Shown here: positions 16,739-24,978 of the stretch, one piece after another | Layout: every line of letters starts with the position of its first letter | Numbering within the stretch: the stretch's first letter is position 1 | Assembly (NCBI GenBank): GCA_025964795.1 | Contig: JAOPYC010000137.1 | Coordinates: forward strand, 1 to 64,000 | DNA: 64,000 nucleotides | From: Marmoricola sp. | Lineage (GTDB): Bacteria; Actinomycetota; Actinomycetes; Propionibacteriales; Nocardioidaceae | Direction of reading: 5' to 3' | Made by a program: the position numbers and the translations under genes | Notes under the pieces: model-generated | The model's input: the letters and a program-made list of their open reading frames with translations, nothing else | Database searches by the model: none | What the model was told of the DNA's origin: nothing

Positions 16739-17244
16739 CCCTGCCCGCGCGCGCTGGATCGCCGTACCGCATCGGGTTCGTGTGCCTCGGCAACATCTGC
16801 CGCTCCCCGATGGCGGACGTGATCCTGTCCGCTCTGGTCAACCGAGCGGGCCTGGCGAGCAAGGTCGAGATCAGCAGCAGCGGCACCGGCGGCTGGCACG
16901 TCGGCGAGCCGATGGACCCGCGGGCCGCCGTACAGCTGCTGGCGGAGGGGTACGACGCCTCCGGCCACCGCGCCCAGCAGTTCGACGAGAGCTGGCACGA
17001 CCTGGACCTCGTCCTGGCCATGGACGCCAAGAACCTCGCCGACATCACCGGTGGGCGCGGAGCCAGCGAGCAGGTGCGGCTGTTCCGGTCCTTCGACCCC
17101 CTGATCGGCCCCGGCGCCGCCCCCGAGGCCCTCGACGTACCCGACCCCTGGTTCGGCGGCGACGAGGGCTTCACCGAGGTGCTGGCGATCATCGAGCGCA
17201 CGTGTCGAAGACTGCTGACAGAGCTCGAGGCCCTGGGCCTGTAG
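16735..17244 (+). CDS. Low-molecular-weight protein tyrosine phosphatase
   Basis: A 169-residue cytosolic phosphatase. The P-loop VCLGNICRSP lies at about residues 16-25, giving the nucleophilic cysteine and the phosphate-binding arginine. The general-acid aspartate is in DVPDPWFGG near 140. This is the standard arrangement and length for the LMW-PTP family, which dephosphorylates tyrosine and in bacteria sometimes arginine. The GTG start at 16735 overlaps the FHA stop. It is the last gene of the coupled run, and a 85-bp gap follows. Whether it serves the PknG cluster or simply lies at its end is unclear. Confidence 0.9.
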   Translation: MTLPARAGSPYRIGFVCLGNICRSPMADVILSALVNRAGLASKVEISSSGTGGWHVGEPMDPRAAVQLLAEGYDASGHRAQQFDESWHDLDLVLAMDAKNLADITGGRGASEQVRLFRSFDPLIGPGAAPEALDVPDPWFGGDEGFTEVLAIIERTCRRLLTELEALGL

Positions 17245-17329
17245 GCGCACCTCGGCAACCCTCCGATGAGTTCTGCCCTCGCCTCCTGTCTGTCTCTGTG
17301 CCTAGAGTTGGTCCCCCTAAGGAGCTGCG

Positions 17330-18382
17330 ATGCCTTCGATCTCCACCCCGACGTCCACGAGGCGCCCTGTGGCCACACCGGCCGAGGGTCCGCCGCCGCA
17401 ACCGGCTCCGGACGACTTCCCCAAGATCGCCGACCAGTACCGTCGCGAGCTGACCGCGCACTGCTACCGGATGACCGGCTCGGTGTACGACGCGGAGGAC
17501 ATGGTCCAGGAGACCTACCTCAGGGCCTGGCGGGCGTACGACGACTTCGAGGGCCGCTCCTCGGTCCGCACCTGGCTCTACCGGATCGCCACCAACGTGT
17601 GCCTGACCAACCTGGACAACAAGGCCCGCCGGCCGCTGCCCACCGGGCTCGGCATGCCCGGCGCGCAGGCCCACGACGAGCTGGTCGAGGCCACCGAGGT
17701 CCCGTGGCTGGAGCCGATGCCCGACGTGATGGTCGACGTGACCAACGTCGACCCGGCCGACGTGGTCGGCAACCGCGACTCCATCCGGCTCGCCTTCGTG
17801 GCCGCCCTGCAGCACCTGCCCGCCCGGCAGCGCGCCGTGCTCATCCTGCGCGACGTGCTCCGCTGGTCGGCCAAGGAGACCGCGGTGGCGCTGGACACCA
17901 CCGCTGCCGCGGTGAACAGCGCCCTCCAGCGCGCGCACGCGCAGCTGGCCGAGAAGCAGCTCACCCAGGGCACCGTGGAGGACGACCTGACCCCGGAGCT
18001 CGAGGCGATGCTCGACCGCTACGTCCGGGCGTTCTGGGACAAGGACGTCAACGCGCTGGTCACGATGCTGGCGCACGACGCGGTGTGGGAGATGCCGCCC
18101 TTCACCGGGTGGTACGCCGGGGCGCAGAACATCGCCGCCCTGATCGACCACCAGTGCCCGGGCGGCGCCAAGGACATGCCGATGATCCGCACGTCGGCCA
18201 ACGGCCAGCCCGCCTTCGGCCTCTACATGCGGCAGCCCGACGGACACTTCGAGCCGTTCCACCTGCAGGTGCTGCAGCTCGTCGACGGCCAGGTACGGCA
18301 CGTGAGCGCGTTCTTCGACCCCGCGCTGTTCGAGACCTTCGGGCTCCCGGCCACGCTGCCGGCGTCGTACTCCCAGGGTTGA
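17330..18382 (+). CDS. ECF sigma factor with C-terminal SnoaL-like domain (SigG-like)
   Basis: A 350-residue sigma factor, longer than typical ECFs. Region 2 (about 30-100) includes DMVQETYLRAWRAYDDFEG. Region 4 (about 155-215) includes HLPARQRAVLILRDVLRWSAKETA and the helix TAAAVNSALQRAHAQL. The C-terminal 120 residues form a SnoaL/NTF2-like domain, which in related ECF groups modulates activity without a separate anti-sigma factor. A strong AAGGAG at 17319-17324 precedes the ATG. No anti-sigma gene is adjacent. It ends one base before the next gene, so the two are probably co-expressed. Confidence 0.88.
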   Translation: MPSISTPTSTRRPVATPAEGPPPQPAPDDFPKIADQYRRELTAHCYRMTGSVYDAEDMVQETYLRAWRAYDDFEGRSSVRTWLYRIATNVCLTNLDNKARRPLPTGLGMPGAQAHDELVEATEVPWLEPMPDVMVDVTNVDPADVVGNRDSIRLAFVAALQHLPARQRAVLILRDVLRWSAKETAVALDTTAAAVNSALQRAHAQLAEKQLTQGTVEDDLTPELEAMLDRYVRAFWDKDVNALVTMLAHDAVWEMPPFTGWYAGAQNIAALIDHQCPGGAKDMPMIRTSANGQPAFGLYMRQPDGHFEPFHLQVLQLVDGQVRHVSAFFDPALFETFGLPATLPASYSQG

Positions 18383-18383
18383 G

Positions 18384-18959
18384 ATGTCCACCGTCACGCC
18401 ACCGAGGTCGGTGGCCGTGCTCGACAGCGCCGTCACCTGGACGCACAGCTGTCTCCAGCTCGCCCGGGTGAGCCCGCTCGACCGCCCGACCCCCTGCCGG
18501 GACTGGGACCTCGGGCAGCTGCTGCTGCACATGGACGAGTCCCTGGTCGCCCTCGCCGAGGCCGCGGAGCTCGGTCAGGTCTCCGTGGACCCACGCTCCG
18601 GCACCCCCGACTCCGGCGACCTGGTCGACCGGCTCGTGCAGCGCGCCTGCCGGACCCAGGCGGCCTGGCAGCGGCGGCTCACCTCGGCGCCGATGGCGGT
18701 CGGGGACCTCACCCTCGGACGCGACACCGTCGCCCTGGTCGGCGCCCTCGAGATCGCCGTGCACGGGTGGGACGTCGCCGTCGCGACGGGGCACCCACGG
18801 CCGCTCCCCGGAGACCTGGCGTTGCAGCTGCACGCCGTGGCGCTGGCCGTCGTGACGCCCGAGGAGCGCGCCCACCGGTTCGGCCCGGCCCTCGCGGTGC
18901 CGCCCGGGGCGTCCCCGGGCACGCGGTTGCTCGCCCACCTCGGCCGCGCGCGGACCTAG
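18384..18959 (+). CDS. TIGR03086-like metal-binding protein (DinB/mycothiol-dependent superfamily)
   Basis: A 191-residue four-helix-bundle protein. It has the LDRPTPCRDWDLGQLLLHM signature, giving a metal-binding histidine near residue 52, and the second site EIAVHGWDVAVATG near 125-138. Family members bind a divalent metal and some use mycothiol as thiol cofactor; most are uncharacterised. The gene begins one base after the ECF sigma stop. A functional link with the sigma factor, for example a thiol-stress response, is possible but only inferred from position. Confidence 0.78.
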   Translation: MSTVTPPRSVAVLDSAVTWTHSCLQLARVSPLDRPTPCRDWDLGQLLLHMDESLVALAEAAELGQVSVDPRSGTPDSGDLVDRLVQRACRTQAAWQRRLTSAPMAVGDLTLGRDTVALVGALEIAVHGWDVAVATGHPRPLPGDLALQLHAVALAVVTPEERAHRFGPALAVPPGASPGTRLLAHLGRART

Positions 18960-18991
18960 CGGCCGGGGTCCCGGCCGGGCAGAGTGGGGCG

Positions 18992-19846
18992 ATGGCCCGG
19001 ATGCGTGGGATCGCCGATCGCGTGGAGCAGCTCCTCCCGGCGACCGTGGTGGCCACCACCCCCGTCGCCGGGGGCGACGTATGCACCGCCACCCGGGTCC
19101 GGCTCAGCGACGGCGGGTCGGCGCTCGTGAAGACCCGGGCGGGCGCCCCCGAGGGCTTCTTCGAGGCCGAGGCGCGCGCCCTGGGCTGGCTCGCGGAGCC
19201 GGGCGCGATCGACGTGGCCGAGGTGCTCGCCGTCGAGCACGACTGCCTCGTGCTGCGCTGGATCGAGCCCGCGCGGCCGAGCCCGGAGAGCGCGGCGCGA
19301 CTGGGCCGGTCGCTGGCCGCGCTGCACGCGAGCGGTGCCGACCGGTTCGGCGCCGACCAGGACGGGTTCATCGCCTCCCTGCCGCTCCCGAACCGGACGG
19401 CTCCCACGTGGCCGGAGTTCTACGCGACCCGGCGGGTGCTGCCCTACCTGAAGCTGGCCGCCGACCGCGGCCACATCGACCCCGACGACGTCCAGGCGGT
19501 CGACGCCCTCGTCGGGCGGATCACCGCGCTCGCCGGACCCGAGGAACCACCCGCCCGGATCCACGGCGACCTGTGGTCGGGCAACGTGGTCTGGTCCGCC
19601 GAGCACGGCACGCTGATCGACCCGGCTGCCCACGGCGGGCACCGCGAGACCGACCTCGCCATGCTCGCGCTCTTCGGCCTCCCCCACCTGCAGCGGCTCG
19701 TCGACGCCTACCGGGAGGAGCACCCCCTCGCCGACGGCTGGGAGGAGCGTCAGCCCCTCCACCAGCTGTTCCCCCTGCTCGTCCACGCCGCCCTGTTCGG
19801 CGGCCACTACGGCGCGCGCGCAGGACAAGCTGCCCGACGCCTCTGA
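18992..19846 (+). CDS. Fructosamine kinase-like phosphotransferase
   Basis: A 284-residue protein of the aminoglycoside-phosphotransferase/protein-kinase-like fold. Visible are an N-terminal beta lobe with [21 protein letters not shown], the catalytic loop [13 protein letters not shown] near residue 190 and the metal-binding [16 protein letters not shown] near 210. The HGDLWSGN wording is characteristic of fructosamine/ribulosamine kinases, which phosphorylate glycated amines to trigger their removal. Two in-frame ATGs occur, at 18992 and 19001; I used the first, which follows AGAGTGGGG. It is 32 bp after the preceding stop. Confidence 0.85.
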   Translation: MARMRGIADRVEQLLPATVVATTPVAGGDVCTATRVRLSDGGSALVKTRAGAPEGFFEAEARALGWLAEPGAIDVAEVLAVEHDCLVLRWIEPARPSPESAARLGRSLAALHASGADRFGADQDGFIASLPLPNRTAPTWPEFYATRRVLPYLKLAADRGHIDPDDVQAVDALVGRITALAGPEEPPARIHGDLWSGNVVWSAEHGTLIDPAAHGGHRETDLAMLALFGLPHLQRLVDAYREEHPLADGWEERQPLHQLFPLLVHAALFGGHYGARAGQAARRL

Positions 19847-19857
19847 AACTGCTGCGT

Positions 19858-19874
19858 CTCAGCGATTGCTCAGC
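19858..19874. promoter_or_regulatory. Possible response-regulator binding site (11-bp-spaced CTCAGC repeat)
   Basis: CTCAGC occurs twice, at 19858-19863 and 19869-19874. The 11-bp period places both on the same DNA face, as OmpR-type regulators prefer. It lies 22 bp upstream of the response-regulator start, and a CTCTCAGG occurs at 22034-22041 just ahead of the linked htrA gene. Autoregulation and htrA control by the regulator are inferred. Confidence 0.4.
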
Positions 19875-19895
19875 ACGGGGTGGCACTCTGGTGCC

Positions 19896-20603
19896 GTGAA
19901 CGCCGAACCCGTGGTCCGTCAGCACGTCCTCGTCGTCGAGGACGACCGCGCCGTGCGGGAGTCGCTGCGCCGGTCGCTGGAGTTCAACGGCTACCAGGTC
20001 TCGACCGCCTCCGACGGGGCCGAGGCCCTCGCCGGCATCAGCGGGATCAACCCGGACGCCGTCGTGATGGACATCATGATGCCGCGGCTCGACGGCCTCG
20101 AGACCACCCGCGCGCTGCGCAAGGTCGGCAACAGCGTGCCCATCCTGGTGCTCACCGCCCGCGACGCGGTCGGTGACCGGGTGGAGGGGCTGGACGCCGG
20201 CGCGGACGACTACCTCACCAAGCCGTTCGCCCTAGAGGAGCTGCTGGCCCGCGTCCGCGCGCTGCTGCGCCGCGTGGCCCCGGGCCCCGGCGACCCGGAG
20301 GAGCACCTCGGGTTCGCGGACCTGACGATGGACCTCGCCTCCCGGGACGTACGACGGGGCGACCGCCTGATCGAGCTCACCCGCACCGAGTTCAACCTGC
20401 TCGAGCTCTTCCTGCGCCGGCCCCGCCGCGTGCTCGAGCGCTCGTTCATCCTCGAGGAGGTCTGGGGCTTCGACTTCCCCACCACCGCCAACAGCCTCGA
20501 GGTCTACGTCGGCTACCTCCGGCGCAAGACCGAGGCGGCCGACGAGCCCCGACTGATCCACACGGTTCGCGGGGTCGGCTACGTCCTCCGCGAGGCGCAG
20601 TAG
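19896..20603 (+). CDS. mprA: OmpR/MprA-type response regulator
   Basis: A 235-residue two-component regulator. The receiver domain (about 8-122) has the acidic pair in [11 protein letters not shown], the phosphorylated aspartate in [14 protein letters not shown], threonine in LVLTARDA and lysine in [10 protein letters not shown] winged-helix DNA-binding domain follows (about 138-232; [21 protein letters not shown] and GYLRRKTE). The GTG at 19896 puts the receiver at the usual distance; an upstream in-frame ATG at 19866 would overlap the candidate binding site. Its stop TAG overlaps the kinase's GTG. Order regulator-kinase-HtrA protease is that of mycobacterial MprA-MprB-PepD, so the symbol is given by synteny. 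Confidence 0.87.
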   Translation: MNAEPVVRQHVLVVEDDRAVRESLRRSLEFNGYQVSTASDGAEALAGISGINPDAVVMDIMMPRLDGLETTRALRKVGNSVPILVLTARDAVGDRVEGLDAGADDYLTKPFALEELLARVRALLRRVAPGPGDPEEHLGFADLTMDLASRDVRRGDRLIELTRTEFNLLELFLRRPRRVLERSFILEEVWGFDFPTTANSLEVYVGYLRRKTEAADEPRLIHTVRGVGYVLREAQ

Positions 20604-22018
20604 TGCGCCCGATCGCGACCTGGCACCCCCCGCACTACCGACGGTCGCTGGCCAGCCGGGTCACCCTGCTCACCACGATGGCGGTGGGCTTCGTGGTGAC
20701 CGCGGTCGCGTTCGCGGCGTACGCCACGGTGCGGATGCAGAGCATGGAGAGCATCGACCGGTCCCTGCACACCCGGGCGGCCGCGGCCGCGAAGCCCGGT
20801 CCCCTGACCGCCCTCGCGCAGCGGCAGGTGCCCGCGTGGGCCCTCGGCGCCGGCGACGTCATGCTCGTGGTGATCGATGCCGACCTCGGTCGCGCTCTCG
20901 CCACGACCGACAAGGCGGCCTCCGACCAGGTAGGCGACACGGAGTACCGCGTCGCCCGCGGGCAGGACTCGTGGTCGGCCCGAACGGTGACGATCCACGG
21001 GGTCCGCTACCGGGCCGTCGCCGTACCCGTCCAGGACAGCGCCGGCGAGGCGCTGGTGCTCTCCCAGTCCCTGGCGTCGACCGACCGGATGCTCGGCCGG
21101 CTCGGCCTGGTGATGCTGCTGTTCGGCCTGGCCGGGATGATCAGCGCCGCCCTGGCCGGCTGGGGTGTCGCTCGCAACGGCCTGCGCCCGGTCCGGCGCC
21201 TCACCACCCGCGTCGAGGACATCGCCCGCACCGAGCGGCTGGACCCGATCCCGGTGGAGGGCCGCGACGAGGTCGCCCGGCTCTCCACCGCGTTCAACGC
21301 CATGCTCGCCGCCCTGTCGGCCTCGCAGGCCCGCCAGCGGCAGCTGGTCGCGGACGCCGGCCACGAGCTCCGCACTCCGCTCACCTCGCTGCGCACCAAC
21401 CTCGACCTGCTCGCCCAGGCGGACACCTCCGCGAAGCTGTCGGCGGAGTCGCGCAAGGAGCTGCTGGACGACGTCCGCGCGCAGATCTCCGAGATGACCA
21501 CTCTGATCGTCGACCTGGTCGAGCTGGCCCGCGACGACCCGTCGGCGGCCCCGTCCGTGGAGCCCGTCGAGCTCGCCGCCGTGGTGTCCCAGGCGGTCAC
21601 GCGCGTACGACGACGCGCACCGACCGTGCACTTCGACGTGCACACCGACCCGTGGTGGGTCACCGGCGACGCGGCCGCCCTGGAGCGGGCCATCACCAAC
21701 CTGCTCGACAACGCGGCGAAGTGGAGCCCGGAGGACGGGCGGGTCACCGTCGCCCTGTCCCAGGGCACCGTGGTCGTCTCCGACCAGGGCCCCGGCATCG
21801 CCGACGAGGACCTGCCGCACGTCTTCGACCGGTTCTACCGCTCGGCCGAGTCACGCGGGATGCCCGGCTCAGGGCTGGGCCTCTCGATCGTGAAGGCCGT
21901 CGCCGACCGCCACGGCGGTGAGGTCCAGGCCGGCGGGGGACTCGAGGGCCGCGGCGCCGCCTTCCGCTTCCACGTCCCCGGCACGATGGCCCCGCCCGAG
22001 GTTTTGGCCCGGTCGTAG
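20603..22018 (+). CDS. mprB: MprB-like sensor histidine kinase
   Basis: A 471-residue membrane kinase. Helix 1 is at about 20-42. An extracytoplasmic sensor of about 120 residues follows, then helix 2 (about 165-188) and HAMP. HisKA carries the phosphorylated histidine in DAGHELRTPLTSLRTNL, near residue 253. The ATPase domain has NLLDNAAKWS, DQGPGIADEDLP and GSGLGLSIVKAVADRHGG boxes. It would phosphorylate the preceding regulator. GTG overlaps the previous stop by one base (TAGTG). In mycobacteria MprB senses envelope stress with the help of extracytoplasmic chaperones; the downstream HtrA gene fits that. Confidence 0.88.
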   Translation: MRPIATWHPPHYRRSLASRVTLLTTMAVGFVVTAVAFAAYATVRMQSMESIDRSLHTRAAAAAKPGPLTALAQRQVPAWALGAGDVMLVVIDADLGRALATTDKAASDQVGDTEYRVARGQDSWSARTVTIHGVRYRAVAVPVQDSAGEALVLSQSLASTDRMLGRLGLVMLLFGLAGMISAALAGWGVARNGLRPVRRLTTRVEDIARTERLDPIPVEGRDEVARLSTAFNAMLAALSASQARQRQLVADAGHELRTPLTSLRTNLDLLAQADTSAKLSAESRKELLDDVRAQISEMTTLIVDLVELARDDPSAAPSVEPVELAAVVSQAVTRVRRRAPTVHFDVHTDPWWVTGDAAALERAITNLLDNAAKWSPEDGRVTVALSQGTVVVSDQGPGIADEDLPHVFDRFYRSAESRGMPGSGLGLSIVKAVADRHGGEVQAGGGLEGRGAAFRFHVPGTMAPPEVLARS

Positions 22019-22062
22019 CCAATCCAAAGGTGGCTCTCAGGATCACCACGGAGACTGGTGAC

Positions 22063-23535
22063 ATGGATCAGCAGAACCCTTACCCCCAGCAGCCCGACCG
22101 TGAGAACACCGGCGGGAACCCCCAGAACGACGAGACCCCCACCGGCCCGATCGGCCAGCCCGCCGGCGGCTACGACCAGCCCGCCGGCGGCTACGACCGC
22201 CCCGCCGGCGACCACGATCAGTACACCCGCCCGCTGCCGCCGTACCAGTCGGAGAGCGAGCGCATCCTCCCGCCTTACCAGCCGGAGACATCGAACAACC
22301 CGCTCCCGCCGGTCGTCGGCCCCTTCTACGGCAGCACCCAGTCCGCTCCCGCGGCCACCACCACGGCTTCGCGCCGGCGTGGCCTGACCGCGGCCGTGCT
22401 GGCCGGGGCGCTCGTCCTCGGTGGCGCCGCAGGTGTCGGCGGCGCGGCCGCGTTCCACGCGTTCGACGACGGCGGCGGCAGCTCGTCCTCGAACACCTCC
22501 GGACCGTTCCAGGCCACGAAGACCTCGGTCGTCCAGGACGGCACCGTCGAGAAGGTCGCGAACTCCGTCCTCCCCTCCGTGGTCAAGGTCAACGTCACCG
22601 GCTCGTCCGGCGCCGGGTCGGGCTCGGGGATCGTGCTCAGCAAGGACGGCAACATCCTGACCAACAACCACGTCGTCGCCGGCGTCGGCGGCAACGGGTC
22701 GATCACCGTGAACTTCAACGACGGCACCACCACGAAGGCGACCGTCGTGGGGACCGACCCGGTGACCGACATCGCCGTGATCAAGGTCGACGGGGTCTCC
22801 GATCTCGTGCCGGCCGCGCTCGGCAAGTCGAGCGCCCTGAAGGTGGGCCAGTCGGTGGTCGCGGTCGGGTCGCCGTACGGCCTCAACGCGACGGTGACCT
22901 CCGGCATCGTCAGCGCCCTCAACCGGCCGGTCTCGGTGTCCACCGCCGAGGAGCAGTCCCCCCAGCAGCAGGACCCCTTCGGTGGGGGGCAGAGCCAGCA
23001 GCAGGGCGCGGACCTGAGCACGACCTACCCGGCGATCCAGACCGACGCGGCCATCAACCCCGGCAATTCCGGTGGCGCGCTCGTCGACCTGTCCGGCCGC
23101 GTGGTCGGGATCAACTCCTCGATCCGCACCGGCTCCAGCGGTGGCTCGACCAGCGACTCGGGCGGCTCCATCGGCCTGGGATTCGCGATCCCGATCGACG
23201 AGGTGCTCCCAGTGGTCAACCAGATCACCCAGGGCGAGAAGCCGACCCACGCGCGGCTCGGCGTCTCGGTCTCCGACGTCACGGGCAACACCCTCACCCA
23301 AGGTGCCCAGCTCGGTACCGTGGAGGGCGGTGGCGCGGGCGCCAAGGCCGGGCTGAAGAAGGGTGACGTGATCACCAAGGTCGACGACCAGGTCATCGAC
23401 GGCTCCGAGTCGCTCGTGGCCACGATCCGCGGGCACCGCCCGGGCGAAGCGGTCACCATCACCTACCTGCGCGACGGGAAGTCCAGCACCACCAAGGCCG
23501 ACCTCGGCTCCGACGCGGACAGCTCCGCCTCCTGA
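22063..23535 (+). CDS. pepD: HtrA/PepD-type membrane-anchored serine protease
   Basis: A 490-residue protein. A cytoplasmic N-terminus of about 105 residues, rich in Pro, Gln and Asn, contains PAGGYDQ/PAGGYDR/PAGDHDQ repeats. One membrane helix follows (about 108-132), then a trypsin-like domain with the triad H (NNHVVAGVGG), D (VTDIAVIKVD) and S (NPGNSGGALVD). A C-terminal PDZ domain covers about 395-485 (GLKKGDVITKVDDQVIDG). It degrades or refolds misfolded envelope proteins. I start at ATG 22063 because GGAG at 22050-22053 is well spaced; an upstream GTG at 22030 is in frame but has no such site. It is 44 bp after mprB and followed by a strong hairpin terminator. Confidence 0.9.
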   Translation: MDQQNPYPQQPDRENTGGNPQNDETPTGPIGQPAGGYDQPAGGYDRPAGDHDQYTRPLPPYQSESERILPPYQPETSNNPLPPVVGPFYGSTQSAPAATTTASRRRGLTAAVLAGALVLGGAAGVGGAAAFHAFDDGGGSSSSNTSGPFQATKTSVVQDGTVEKVANSVLPSVVKVNVTGSSGAGSGSGIVLSKDGNILTNNHVVAGVGGNGSITVNFNDGTTTKATVVGTDPVTDIAVIKVDGVSDLVPAALGKSSALKVGQSVVAVGSPYGLNATVTSGIVSALNRPVSVSTAEEQSPQQQDPFGGGQSQQQGADLSTTYPAIQTDAAINPGNSGGALVDLSGRVVGINSSIRTGSSGGSTSDSGGSIGLGFAIPIDEVLPVVNQITQGEKPTHARLGVSVSDVTGNTLTQGAQLGTVEGGGAGAKAGLKKGDVITKVDDQVIDGSESLVATIRGHRPGEAVTITYLRDGKSSTTKADLGSDADSSAS

Positions 23536-23543
23536 GGGCCCGG

Positions 23544-23584
23544 ACCGCGGGCGACTCCCCTCCGCCAGGGAGGTCGCCCGCGGT
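23544..23584 (+). terminator. Strong hairpin after the HtrA gene
   Basis: ACCGCGGGCGAC pairs with GTCGCCCGCGGT (12 bp), and further CCC/GGG pairs extend it towards a short loop around CTCCGCCA. It starts 9 bp after the protease stop. No U-run follows, as is common in high-GC actinobacteria. Predicted from sequence only. Confidence 0.75.
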
Positions 23585-23606
23585 CTAGTCCCGTTCTCCG
23601 GACTTG

Positions 23607-23630
23607 CGGGCCCGCCTTGTGGCGGGCCCG
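23607..23630. terminator. Second hairpin between converging htrA and pabB
   Basis: CGGGCCCGCC-TTGT-GGCGGGCCCG forms a perfect 10-bp stem with a four-base loop. It lies between the convergent HtrA and PabB genes, and could stop transcription from either side. There is no poly-T tract on the plus strand. Confidence 0.6.
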
Positions 23631-23742
23631 TTCACGTACCAACATGAGTCCGGACGCGACGCGCGGAGCGGGTTCGTCTGACCGACCGGGGGGAGCCACT
23701 CGAAGTCGGCCGGCCACCCGCCCCGCGCGTCGACAATTCCGG

Positions 23743-24978
23743 TCAGCTGTGGACCGCGGCCCGCAGCCGCTGTGCCTTCCAGAGCGTCTCGGCCCACTCC
23801 TCGTCGGCGTCGGAGCGCACGGTGATGCCGCCCCCCGTTCCGAGGGCCCAGCCGCCGGCCGGCCCGGCGTACAGGGACCGGATGACCACGCCGAGATCGG
23901 CCCGCCCGTCGGCACAGACCCACCCGAACGCGCCGGCGTAGAGCCCGCGCGGCGTGGCCTCCACCTCATCGATGATCTCCATCGTCCGCCGCTTCGGGGC
24001 ACCGGTCATCGACCCGGCCGGGAACAGCGAGCGCAAGGCGCCCAGCGTCGACACGTCGTCGCGCAACCGGCCCCGGACGGTGGAGACCAGCTGGTGCACG
24101 CTCGCGTAGGACTCGACCTCCATCAGGCTCGGCACGCTCACCGAGCCGACCTCGCAGACCATCGACAGGTCGTTGCGCAGCAGGTCGACGATCATCAGGT
24201 TCTCGGCCCGGAACCGGGGGTCGTGGGCGAGCTGCGCACGGAGGCGCTCGTCCTCGCTCTCCGTCGCCCCGCGCGGCGTGGTCCCCTTCATCGGCTTGGT
24301 CTCCAGCCAGCGCTGCCGGTCGATCGTGGCGTAGCGCTCCGGGGAGCTGCTCAGCAGGTGCGTCCCCCGGTGGCTCAGCAGCCCGGCGTACGGCGCGGGG
24401 TTGGTCGCGCGCAGCCGCAGGTAGGTGCCCAGCGGGTCGGCCGCCTCACCCACCTGGTCGCGGTAGGTCAGGTTGACCTCGTAGGAGTTGCCCGCCCGCA
24501 GCTGCTCCTGGACGCGGGCGAAGGCGTCGGCATACCAGGCGGGCGTGCCGAGAGGTTTCGAGACGCTCGCTGACGCTCGCTCCTCGACCAGCGGGGGCCG
24601 GTGCTCGAAGAACCTCACCTGCCGCGTCCGCATCCAGATCGCGTCCGGACCCCGTCCCCAGGGCCGCGCCGCGAGGTCGGGCCTGCTCGCGTAGCCGAAG
24701 CAGCCCACCCAGTGCACGTCCGGGTCGCCCGCGTCACGGGCGACCTCCGCCTCGAGCACCGCGAAGACGTCCGAGCCGACCAACTCGTCGCGGCCACCCT
24801 GGTGGCGGGTCACCTCCCGGCGGCCGGCGTCGAAGCTGAGCGAGACGTCGTCGTCGTCGAGCACGCCGACCAGCGAGCGGCGTCCCGACCAGTCGCGCGA
24901 CCCGCCGCCGTCGAGCCAGAACACCCTGTCGCTGTGTGCGAAACCGGCGCGGACGGCGTCGACGACCGGCTCGTTCAC
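23743..24978 (-). CDS. pabB: Aminodeoxychorismate synthase component I (PabB)
   Basis: A 411-residue chorismate-binding enzyme that, with the PabA subunit, makes 4-amino-4-deoxychorismate for folate. The catalytic domain spans about 150-405, with AGNSYEVNLTYRDQV, TKPMKGTTPRGATESED, ENLMIVDLLRNDLSMVCEVG, LFPAGSMTGAPKRRTMEIIDE and GAFGWVC. The N-terminal 140 residues are the usual accessory domain. Between the two is a linker, PPLVEERASASVSKPLG, encoded by a 39-bp palindromic repeat seen again near pabA. It overlaps the pabA stop region: the pabA stop lies 4 bp inside the pabB start. Order pabA-pabB is transcribed together with the upstream PhzE-like gene. Confidence 0.9.
   Translation of the reverse strand: MNEPVVDAVRAGFAHSDRVFWLDGGGSRDWSGRRSLVGVLDDDDVSLSFDAGRREVTRHQGGRDELVGSDVFAVLEAEVARDAGDPDVHWVGCFGYASRPDLAARPWGRGPDAIWMRTRQVRFFEHRPPLVEERASASVSKPLGTPAWYADAFARVQEQLRAGNSYEVNLTYRDQVGEAADPLGTYLRLRATNPAPYAGLLSHRGTHLLSSSPERYATIDRQRWLETKPMKGTTPRGATESEDERLRAQLAHDPRFRAENLMIVDLLRNDLSMVCEVGSVSVPSLMEVESYASVHQLVSTVRGRLRDDVSTLGALRSLFPAGSMTGAPKRRTMEIIDEVEATPRGLYAGAFGWVCADGRADLGVVIRSLYAGPAGGWALGTGGGITVRSDADEEWAETLWKAQRLRAAVHS
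24554..24592. repeat. Palindromic repeat element, copy A, inside pabB
   Basis: A 39-bp element starting GGTTTCGAGACGCTCGCT and ending CTCGCTCCTCGACCAGC. It is nearly identical to copy B at 25523-25560. Ends are inverted (GGT..TCGAG against CTCGACCA) and the middle has a repeated CGCTCGCT. Read on the minus strand it encodes VEERASASVSK in the PabB linker, so the element lies inside a working reading frame. Confidence 0.75.

Noticed and set aside
23585-23923. A 112-aa open frame on the minus strand after pabB
   Set aside because: It overlaps pabB in another frame, covers the terminator hairpin and has no ribosome site, so it is most likely a high-GC artefact.
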